In this document: one piece after another, positions 6,386 through 12,355 of the stretch
How positions within the stretch are numbered: position 1 is the stretch's first letter
How the letters are laid out: each line of letters opens with the position of its first letter
Origin: CAKUIA01 sp034180465
GTDB lineage: Bacteria > Verrucomicrobiota > Verrucomicrobiia > Opitutales > Intestinicryptomonadaceae
Direction: 5' to 3'
Length of the DNA: 12,355 bases
Assembly: GCA_034180465.1 (NCBI GenBank)
Contig: JAXFOH010000030.1
Location: forward strand, 1 to 12,355
Notes under the pieces: model-generated
Told to the model about the DNA's origin: nothing
The model's input: only the letters and a program-made list of their open reading frames with translations
Databases searched by the model: none
Made by a program: the position numbers and the translations under genes

Positions 6386-6730
6386 ATGGCAAAAACAAAG
6401 GAAAATACGCTTTTGGCGTTGATAATAATGGTTTCGGCCCTGCTTTTGGCGGGGGCGGCCGCCTTTGCCGTTGCCATAAAAAACGTAGCCGATGAAAATC
6501 GACTGCTTATGCAACGCGAAAGCGCGCTTATAAAAAGGGTTGAAAAACTCCGAGACGAGCTGGCATACCAATCGGAATACTACGAAAAGCTTTTGCATGA
6601 CGACAGGTTTGTGCAGCGCCTTATAAAGCAAAAACTCGGCTACACTAGCCAGGACGAAATAATTTTCAGATTTAACGACGACGAAAAGGTAGACATTCTT
6701 CCCCCTCCGGGCGGCGGCGCAAAAAAATGA
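6386..6730 (+). CDS. FtsB/DivIC-like septum formation protein
   Basis: A 114-residue bitopic membrane protein: short cytoplasmic N-terminus (MAKTKEN), transmembrane helix at about 9-31, coiled coil (about 35-72), then the family-typical tail RFVQRLIKQKLGYTSQDEII, comparable to the 'AREKLGyvkpgE' region of FtsB/DivIC. These proteins join FtsL and FtsQ in the divisome and help activate septal peptidoglycan synthesis. The size (FtsB ~100 residues) and domain order fit well. I chose ATG 6386; a longer frame would need TTG at 6299 and add residues unlike the family, and it overlaps the promoter region. No strong SD is seen. First gene of the plus-strand operon. The tail PPPGGGAKK ends in an A7 run that overlaps the next start codon. 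Confidence 0.82.
   Translation: MAKTKENTLLALIIMVSALLLAGAAAFAVAIKNVADENRLLMQRESALIKRVEKLRDELAYQSEYYEKLLHDDRFVQRLIKQKLGYTSQDEIIFRFNDDEKVDILPPPGGGAKK
6719..6730 (+). other. ATGA stop/start overlap preceded by an in-frame A7 slippery heptamer
   Basis: The FtsB-like gene ends GCA AAA AAA TGA, and the GH13 start codon is the last A plus TG. The run 6721-6727 is an exact A AAA AAA heptamer in the zero frame directly before the stop. A -1 slip places the GH13 ATG as the next codon and would give a 903-residue membrane-anchored fusion. Simple coupled re-initiation is the conservative reading. No SD-like stimulator was seen upstream. Confidence 0.5.
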
Positions 6731-9096
6731 AACTTGTTAGTGCATGGTGGCGCAACGAGCGTCAAATAGTAAATGTATTGTCGAAAAATGCCGATACAAT
6801 ACCCCAGTTTTACCTAAAAAACGGCAAGCACACATTTAAGCTGCATACGGCGTTTGCCCCGCTAGAGCTTTTTGCAGACTATTCCTGCTACTATATAGAA
6901 AATAGGAAAGTGCACTTTGTGCTAAATAGAAGAAACTGCCCCGGTTTAAACGGCAAAGCCTTTAAATATTACATTTGCGGCGACTTTAACGGTTGGCAAA
7001 ACGCCATAAACGACAGCTCATGGCAGCTTAGAGGCACGGATGAATTGCTTGAAATTTGTCTGGACGAAAAGCAGGTGTTTTCGACGCAAAAAAAGGTTTC
7101 TTTTAAATTTGCGCGCAACGACGGCGTGTGGCTGCAACCCCAAAGTTTTGCCCCAAATGCCGAAAAAGACGGACAAGGAAACGTAAACCTAACGGCCCAG
7201 CACGACAAAGGCGGCAGGCATGTTCTGCTTTCGCACTTTAGGGAAACGGCAAATTTTTGCGAAGTTTGCGAAATTTTTTCGGCAAAAACGCCCCCACTTT
7301 TGGTAGATGCCTCAAAACTTCTATTTTCGCTGGAGCCAAGCGACAAGCTGGGCGTAAGCATGAAAGACGGCAAAACGCAATTTGCTATTTTTGCGCCCAG
7401 GGCAAAATCTGTAACCCTTGTTTTGCGGGAAAAGGCGGATTTGCCCCCCCTTTTGCATGCGCTTGCAAGAAAAAAAAATGGTGTTTGGAAATCCGAAATT
7501 AACGGCGACTTAACCGGCTATTTATATTCCTACAAAATTTCGGGCGACAACCAACTTGGCAAGTGCGACTTTGATTTCAACGAAGAAATTGCAGACCCCT
7601 ACGCCGTTGCGGTTCTTCCGCAAAAAGTGCCCGCTTTGGTGCTAGACCGCGATTTAATGCCAAACGCAAAGCCCTTTAAGCTTACAAAATGGCAAGACCT
7701 TTGCATTGTCGAAGTCCATATCAGGGACGTATTAAAAAACGCCTCGCAAGAAGGCGAACGCCCAACGTATTCTGCAATGCGCAAATATGTAAAAGAGCGG
7801 TTTAACTATTTTAAGGAATGCGGGGCAAACTGTGTTGAATTTCAGCCCTTGCAGGAATTCGACAACAAAACCATTGAAGAATACCACTGGGGCTATATGC
7901 CGGTAAACTGGTTTTCGCCCTCAAGCGCGTATGCCACAAACCCCGAAACCTTTTCGCAACTAAAAGAATTTGCAGAGCTTATTCAGGCATTCCACGACGA
8001 AGGCTTTGCCGTTTTGCTAGACGTTGTATACAACCACACGGGCAGCCCAAACTCACTGGCAAGGATAGACAAAAGCTACTATTTCGAGTGCGCACCCGAC
8101 AATTCGTATATAAACTACAGCGGTTGCGGCAACGACTTGCGCGCATCGGCTTTTATGGCAAAAAGGCTTATCTCCGAAAGCCTGGAGCACTTTGTAAAAA
8201 AGTTCGGCATAGACGGCTTTAGATTCGATTTGGCAGAGCTTTTGGGGCTAGAGTGCCTCGAATACATAGAAAAGCACCTAAAAAAAATTAAGCCCGACGT
8301 TGTTCTTATTGCAGAGCCTTGGAGCTTTAGAGGCCATATGGGTACAACTCTCAAAAATACGGGCTTTGCCTCGTGGAACGATTCATTTAGGGAATTTGTT
8401 AAAGACTATGTTTTGGGGCGCGGCAACGCCGACGGGCTTTGCTACTTTTTAAGAGGCTCGAAATACACGGCAGCCTGGCCTTCGCAAACGGTAAACTATA
8501 TAGAAAGCCACGACGATAAAACATTTTTCGACAGGATTTCGAGCAACTTCGACAACCCAACTTTTGAAGATTTGCGTAGATACAAGCTAGCCTACTGCAT
8601 TGTGCTTGCTTCGGTCGGCATTCCAATGCTTGCCGAAGGTTTCGACACCGTGCGCACAAAATACGGCGCAAACAACACCTATTTGGACGGCGAAAAAAAC
8701 GCCCTAGACTATTTTAGGGCGTGTACAAATTCGGGCGCGTGCGAATTTTTAAGACGCTTTGCCAAATTTAGGTGCTTTTCCGAAAAATCCGAAGCCCTAA
8801 GGCTTTTTAACGAGCCCGGCGAAAGTTATTTTAAATTCCTTAAAGACGATATTAGAAATGCCGTAGGCGTGTTGTTTAACGCAGATTCCTCGCGCAAGTG
8901 CCCCAGAATTTTTGCAACGTTTAACCCTTCGGGCTATAATGCCTATTTGGACCTAAACGGCTTTAACCTAGAAAATTTCGTCCAAATTGCCGACACCGAC
9001 AGGTTTGACGAAAACGGCATACCGCATCCGCACTTAAATGCGGCGCAAATTTTAAAATTGCCCGCATTGTCTTTTTCGCTTTGGATTGACTGCTAA
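6727..9096 (+). CDS. GH13 glycoside hydrolase, pullulanase / glycogen-debranching type
   Basis: A 789-residue cytoplasmic enzyme (no signal peptide) of the alpha-amylase clan. Domains are an N-terminal beta-rich region with a starch-binding-like segment (KYYICGDFNGWQ, about 80-91), a CBM48-like domain (about 208-275, FAIFAPRAKSVTLVL), the catalytic barrel (about 325-700) and a C-terminal beta domain. GH13 signatures are DVVYNH (432-437), GIDGFRFD with nucleophile D501, LIAEPW with acid/base E530, and ESHDD with D596. HWGYMPVNWFSP (387-398) resembles the YNWGYDP-type motif of type I pullulanases and debranching enzymes, so alpha-1,6 cleavage in glycogen is the most likely activity. Alpha-amylase or branching activity is less likely but not excluded. 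It overlaps its neighbours by 4 bases and 1 base, so it is co-translated with them. A C7 (7444-7450) and an A9 (7470-7478) tract occur in the CBM48 region. Confidence 0.87.
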   Translation: MKLVSAWWRNERQIVNVLSKNADTIPQFYLKNGKHTFKLHTAFAPLELFADYSCYYIENRKVHFVLNRRNCPGLNGKAFKYYICGDFNGWQNAINDSSWQLRGTDELLEICLDEKQVFSTQKKVSFKFARNDGVWLQPQSFAPNAEKDGQGNVNLTAQHDKGGRHVLLSHFRETANFCEVCEIFSAKTPPLLVDASKLLFSLEPSDKLGVSMKDGKTQFAIFAPRAKSVTLVLREKADLPPLLHALARKKNGVWKSEINGDLTGYLYSYKISGDNQLGKCDFDFNEEIADPYAVAVLPQKVPALVLDRDLMPNAKPFKLTKWQDLCIVEVHIRDVLKNASQEGERPTYSAMRKYVKERFNYFKECGANCVEFQPLQEFDNKTIEEYHWGYMPVNWFSPSSAYATNPETFSQLKEFAELIQAFHDEGFAVLLDVVYNHTGSPNSLARIDKSYYFECAPDNSYINYSGCGNDLRASAFMAKRLISESLEHFVKKFGIDGFRFDLAELLGLECLEYIEKHLKKIKPDVVLIAEPWSFRGHMGTTLKNTGFASWNDSFREFVKDYVLGRGNADGLCYFLRGSKYTAAWPSQTVNYIESHDDKTFFDRISSNFDNPTFEDLRRYKLAYCIVLASVGIPMLAEGFDTVRTKYGANNTYLDGEKNALDYFRACTNSGACEFLRRFAKFRCFSEKSEALRLFNEPGESYFKFLKDDIRNAVGVLFNADSSRKCPRIFATFNPSGYNAYLDLNGFNLENFVQIADTDRFDENGIPHPHLNAAQILKLPALSFSLWIDC

Positions 9097-11225
9097 TGAA
9101 AAACTATCTTTTTTTATCCGCCCTTTTCGGGCTTTTTACACTTTCTTTGCCGTTCGCATTCTCACAAACGGGCATTGTTCCCGTAAGCGCAAAAAGCTTT
9201 AAAGTGTCGAATTTCGACGAAAAAAGCGGCTATAGAGATTGGGAAATTACCGGCGACGAGGCAAAATATGTTTCCGACGACAAAATTTTGGTAGACAATA
9301 TGCGCCTTAATATTTTCGACGGCTCCGAAAAGGGAAACATAGACTACAAAATTTCCAGCAAGGTTGCGGATGTTTTCCCACGGACAAAATCGGCGGGCGG
9401 CGACGGGATGTTATACGCAAAAGGCCAATCATTTAACCTTGAGGGGAAAACATGGCTTTGGCAAAGCAACGGCAAAACCGTTAAAATTTACAACGGAATA
9501 AAAATTTTGTTTAACGACTCGCCCGAAAAAACTGACAAAGGCGCGGTAATTACAAGCAAAGAGGGCTCGTTTTGCCACGCTGGAAGCGAAAACAAATTTT
9601 CGTTTTTCGGGAAAGTTAAAATGCGCGGGGCGGACGCCGACATAGACTGTGAAAAGCTTTCGGTTTGCGCCGACAAAAAATCGCGCGAAACGGGGCGCAA
9701 TAAGGCAAAATTTATAGAGGCTTCGGGCAGGGCGAAAATTGTTTGGAAAAATGAGCAGGACGCCATTGCCGACAACGTGCTTTTAACACCAAAAACCGAA
9801 ACCGCCACAATGACGGGCGACGCCGAACTTACCGACATAAAAAGCAGCACAAAGCTGTTCGGCGACAAGATAACCCTTAACAAACCAGCAAAAAAAATAG
9901 AATCCTTTGGCGGCAAAAAACAGGCAAAGGCGTCTCTCACAAAAAACGACGGCGAAAAGCCGCTAGATGTAGACATTTACGCCGACAAAATTTCTATGGA
10001 CGCCTCCGGCAAAAACGCGGTGTTTGACTTTTCGGGCAACGTAAAAATGGTTTCCGACAACGCTATTGTTAGCTGTGCTAACATGACCGCCGAAGCAGCC
10101 GAAGCAGAAAATTCGGCAGACGGCGAAAAGAAAACGCTTTCGTTTGTAAGGGGCAAAGGCGGCGTTTCGGTAAAAAAAGACGGCCAAACCGCAACCGCCC
10201 AAAGCTTTGAATATTCGGCAAAAACAGGCAGTCTTACCCTGGAAAACAAAGCAACGCTAAAAGATCTAAGCCGCGGCGTTGGCGTTTCGGGCGACTACGT
10301 TGTTTTATACCGCAACGACAACCGAGCCGAAGCCTTTTGCAAGGACAAAAAACAGGTTGTAGTAAAGATAGCGCAAAAGGCAAAGGCCAACACCTACAAG
10401 GGCAAAAGCTTTTCGCAAGCCATTATTAAGGCCGACCGCCTTACCGCAACCAGGGACGCAGAAAAAACGGTTTTCGATTTTTCTGGCAACGTTTCGATTG
10501 CCTCGCAAGATTCCAGCGCCCTTTGCAATAGAATGACGGTTTTGGCGAAAAACGACGGCAAAAACAACGCCCAGATAGAAAAGATTGAAGCCTTCGGCGA
10601 CATAAAATTAAGCAGCAAAAACTATTCTGCAACGGCGCAATGGGCAAAAATATACCCCAAGGCAGAAATTAACGATGGACAAAAAGGCGACAACCGCACC
10701 TTTACGGAATTGCTAACCGACCCAGAAAAGCCGAATTTGCGCCCCACGCTTATTTTGCCGCCCCTAAAGGGAATAGGCCTAAACCCCGACGCAAACCAAC
10801 AGGCAAAAGAAACCACCATTACAAGCGACACTCAGGCTTTGGTTGAAGGCAAAAAAGACAGATATTTCTTTTTGGGCAATGTCGAGATTCTCTCGGGCGA
10901 AACAAAGGCAACTTGCCAAAAGATAGAAACCGTTATGGGCAACAAAGATTCTATCGAAAAAATTACGGCAACTGGCGACGTGAAAATCCAGCAGGGACAA
11001 AAAACCGCCATGGCAGGCCGCGCCGATATTTTCCCTCAAGAAGAAACCGTAACTTTAAGCGAAAACCCGAGTGTTGTCGACGCCGAAAGCAACACAACCG
11101 CCCAAGGCTATAGAATGATATACCGCAAAGGCAGGCAGGGCGTAAGCATAGAAGGCGACGGCGCAACCCAACGGCCCACCATTGTTTTGCCGCCTATAGG
11201 CGGAAAAGGAAAAGTCGGACAATAA
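9096..11225 (+). CDS. Large multi-repeat LptA/OstA-like exported protein
   Basis: A 709-residue protein with a signal peptide (about 1-23, ending FAFS), so periplasmic or outer-membrane associated. Residues 30-75 (RDWEITGDEAKYVSDDKILV) resemble LptC-type strands. At least four OstA/LptA-like units of about 130-150 residues follow, each starting with F-x-GNV/GKV and carrying a cysteine about 14-16 residues later: C185, C327, C477 and C607. Second-half strands include EAFGDIKLSS (498-507) and TATGDVKIQQ (625-634). LptA proteins form the beta-jellyroll bridge that carries LPS from LptC to LptD; this one is several times the usual ~185 residues and may build a long bridge as one chain. A duplicated RPT[LI][IV]LPP motif occurs at 549-556 and 693-700. 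It starts on TAATG overlapping the GH13 stop. No LptB, LptC or LptD gene is nearby, so an exact Lpt role is inferred. Confidence 0.75.
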   Translation: MKNYLFLSALFGLFTLSLPFAFSQTGIVPVSAKSFKVSNFDEKSGYRDWEITGDEAKYVSDDKILVDNMRLNIFDGSEKGNIDYKISSKVADVFPRTKSAGGDGMLYAKGQSFNLEGKTWLWQSNGKTVKIYNGIKILFNDSPEKTDKGAVITSKEGSFCHAGSENKFSFFGKVKMRGADADIDCEKLSVCADKKSRETGRNKAKFIEASGRAKIVWKNEQDAIADNVLLTPKTETATMTGDAELTDIKSSTKLFGDKITLNKPAKKIESFGGKKQAKASLTKNDGEKPLDVDIYADKISMDASGKNAVFDFSGNVKMVSDNAIVSCANMTAEAAEAENSADGEKKTLSFVRGKGGVSVKKDGQTATAQSFEYSAKTGSLTLENKATLKDLSRGVGVSGDYVVLYRNDNRAEAFCKDKKQVVVKIAQKAKANTYKGKSFSQAIIKADRLTATRDAEKTVFDFSGNVSIASQDSSALCNRMTVLAKNDGKNNAQIEKIEAFGDIKLSSKNYSATAQWAKIYPKAEINDGQKGDNRTFTELLTDPEKPNLRPTLILPPLKGIGLNPDANQQAKETTITSDTQALVEGKKDRYFFLGNVEILSGETKATCQKIETVMGNKDSIEKITATGDVKIQQGQKTAMAGRADIFPQEETVTLSENPSVVDAESNTTAQGYRMIYRKGRQGVSIEGDGATQRPTIVLPPIGGKGKVGQ

Positions 11226-11265
11226 AAAAGTCCGGCGGCAATATATCTTCGGAAAAAAACAAAGC

Positions 11266-11296
11266 CCCCGCAAAACCAAAAAATTGCGGGGTTTTT
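11266..11296 (+). terminator. rho-independent terminator after the plus-strand operon
   Basis: CCCCGCAA and TTGCGGGG form a perfect 8-bp stem around a 10-nt A-rich loop, followed by T5. It lies 40 nt after the LptA-like stop. The opposite strand also shows a T-rich tail, so it could work both ways, but only plus-strand genes flank it. It separates gap from the upstream operon. Confidence 0.9.
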
Positions 11297-11320
11297 GCGA
11301 TATCGAAAAATTAAACCTTT

Positions 11321-11326
11321 TATAAT
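11321..11326 (+). promoter_or_regulatory. candidate -10 box of the gap promoter
   Basis: A perfect TATAAT lies 30 nt after the terminator and 95 nt before the gap ATG. The best -35 look-alike, TTGCGA at 11295-11300, is 20 bases away, longer than usual. The predicted start near 11333 gives a leader of about 90 nt. The isolated position after a terminator makes a promoter in this gap necessary; the exact box is less certain. Confidence 0.4.
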
Positions 11327-11409
11327 TTTTGCAAAAAGCACGTTTGCCCGAAAAAAATGCTTGCAAATTGCGCACAACCAAACACCATTGGAGTTTCATT
11401 TTTTTAAAC

Positions 11410-11415
11410 AAAGGA
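11410..11415 (+). promoter_or_regulatory. ribosome binding site of gap
   Basis: AAAGGA with a 6-nt A/T spacer before ATG 11422. It is one of the few clear SD-like sites in the window and fits the high expression expected for gap. Confidence 0.7.
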
Positions 11416-11421
11416 AATAAA

Positions 11422-12355
11422 ATGGCTATTAAAGTAGGTATTAACGGTTTCGGTCGTATAGGCCGTATGGTATTCCGCGCCGCTATCGAAAATTTCGCTG
11501 GCGACATTCAGATCGTTGGCATCAACGACCTTCTCGACCCCGAATACTTGGCATATATGCTCAAGTACGACTCTGTTCACGGCAGATTCAACAAAGAAGT
11601 TAAAGTTGAAGGCAACTACATGATTGTTGACGGCAACAAAATCCGTTTGACGGCTGAAAAAGATCCCGCAAACCTCAAGTGGGACGAAGTAGACGCAGAC
11701 GTTGTTGTTGAATCGACAGGCTTCTTCCTCACAGAAGAATTGGCTTCGGCACACCTTAAGGCTGGCGCAAAGAAAGTTATCATGTCGGCCCCCTCTAAGG
11801 ACGCAACTCCCATGTTCGTTTACGGCGTAAACGACAAAACCTATGCAGGCCAGAAAATCATTTCCAACGCTTCGTGCACAACAAACTGCTTGGCTCCCAT
11901 CTCGAAGGTTCTCAACGACAAGTTCGGCATTAAGCGTGGTCTTATGACCACAGTTCACGCTGCAACAGCAACTCAAAAGACAGTTGACGGTCCTTCCAAG
12001 AAGGACTGGAGAGGCGGCCGCGGTATTTTGGAAAACATAATTCCCTCCTCGACTGGCGCTGCCAAGGCTGTAGGTAAAGTTCTCCCCGTTCTCAACGGCA
12101 AATTGACTGGTATGTCGATGCGCGTTCCCTGCTCGGACGTTTCCGTTGTAGACTTGACTGTAGAACTCGAAAAAGCTTGCTCGTACGAAGAAATCTGCAA
12201 AGCTATGAAAGAAGCTTCGGAAGGCGAACTTAAAGGCATTTTGGGCTACACAGAAGACGCTGTTGTTTCGACAGACTTCCGCAACTGCCCCAAGACATCT
12301 ATCTTCGACGCAAAGGCTGGTATACAGCTCGATCCTACATTCGTTAAAGTTATCT
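11422..12355 (+). CDS. gap: Glyceraldehyde-3-phosphate dehydrogenase (3' end outside window)
   Basis: A cytoplasmic glycolytic enzyme that oxidises glyceraldehyde-3-phosphate to 1,3-bisphosphoglycerate with NAD. The first 311 codons are present; about 20-25 residues are missing at the C-terminus. Visible are the Rossmann motif GINGFGRIGR (7-16), INDLLDPEYLAYMLKYDSVH, the catalytic SNASCTTNC with C152, the partner histidine H179 in TTVHAATATQ, and the GRGILENIIPSSTGAAKAVG block. It starts at ATG 11422 with a good RBS. Codon use differs from its neighbours: all eleven Phe codons are TTC, whereas the other genes mostly use TTT. This fits selection for high expression rather than foreign origin. 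It is monocistronic from its own promoter as far as can be seen. Confidence 0.98.
   Translation, partial: MAIKVGINGFGRIGRMVFRAAIENFAGDIQIVGINDLLDPEYLAYMLKYDSVHGRFNKEVKVEGNYMIVDGNKIRLTAEKDPANLKWDEVDADVVVESTGFFLTEELASAHLKAGAKKVIMSAPSKDATPMFVYGVNDKTYAGQKIISNASCTTNCLAPISKVLNDKFGIKRGLMTTVHAATATQKTVDGPSKKDWRGGRGILENIIPSSTGAAKAVGKVLPVLNGKLTGMSMRVPCSDVSVVDLTVELEKACSYEEICKAMKEASEGELKGILGYTEDAVVSTDFRNCPKTSIFDAKAGIQLDPTFVKVI

Noticed and set aside
9488..9976. Minus-strand open frame of 162 codons inside the LptA-like gene
   Set aside because: Antisense shadow of a repeat protein with a signal peptide and operon overlap; no family likeness.
11404..11976. Minus-strand open frame of 190 codons over gap
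   Set aside because: Antisense to an unmistakable GAPDH; Val/Cys/Phe-rich translation typical of a shadow.
1..12355. CRISPR arrays, tRNAs, insertion sequences or defence genes
   Set aside because: No regularly spaced repeats, cloverleaf sequences, terminal inverted repeats or defence/transposase motifs were found on either strand.

Overview
The window looks like a chromosomal segment of a Gram-negative bacterium, most likely in Verrucomicrobiota (Opitutae-like). The taxon is inferred from the style of the 16S 5' end (AGTGAACGCTGGCGGCGTGG, TAAGACATGCAAGTCGAGCG) and from LptA/OstA-type envelope genes; it was not tested by a search. There are no transposases, integrases, CRISPR arrays, tRNAs or phage genes, and nothing suggests recent transfer. 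Base composition is AT-rich between genes and intermediate inside them. Long A/T homopolymers are common, and clear Shine-Dalgarno sites are rare.

Left part, transcribed leftwards (minus strand). Bases 1-126 are the 5' end of a 16S rRNA gene. Upstream of it (higher coordinates) is a well-formed rRNA leader: a TTGACA-N17-CTTAAT promoter at 360-388 behind an A/T-rich UP-like stretch, a boxA-like antitermination element at 277-290, and an 11-bp GAAA-tetraloop hairpin at 228-253. About 460 bases without a convincing gene separate this promoter from the end of a five-gene minus-strand cluster. In transcription order (6252 down to 852) the cluster encodes an Aas-type acyl-activating ligase, alanine racemase (alr), a GspL/PilN-like and a GspM/PilO-like assembly-platform protein, and an uncharacterised exported protein made of two similar halves. 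A plausible terminator follows at 782-822.

Right part, transcribed rightwards (plus strand). A divergent promoter region (6253-6385) separates the two directions. The plus-strand operon is tightly packed: an FtsB/DivIC-like division protein, a 789-residue GH13 pullulanase/debranching-type enzyme (4-base ATGA overlap), and a 709-residue exported multi-repeat LptA/OstA-like protein (1-base TAATG overlap). A strong rho-independent terminator at 11266-11296 closes it. Then comes the highly expressed glycolytic gene gap, with its own -10 box, RBS and biased codon use; it runs off the window end.

The genes are mostly housekeeping functions: ribosome synthesis, peptidoglycan precursor (D-Ala), phospholipid recycling, division, glycogen breakdown, LPS transport and glycolysis. 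I do not see a clear new defence or mobile system. The least expected feature is that the two ATGA gene junctions, on opposite strands, share the motif GCGC-A(7/8)-TGAA. Each places an in-frame A AAA AAA heptamer directly before the upstream stop, so a -1 slip would read straight into the downstream start codon. Other points of note are the nut-like rRNA leader, the duplicated exported protein, and the cysteine-bearing repeats of the LptA-like protein.
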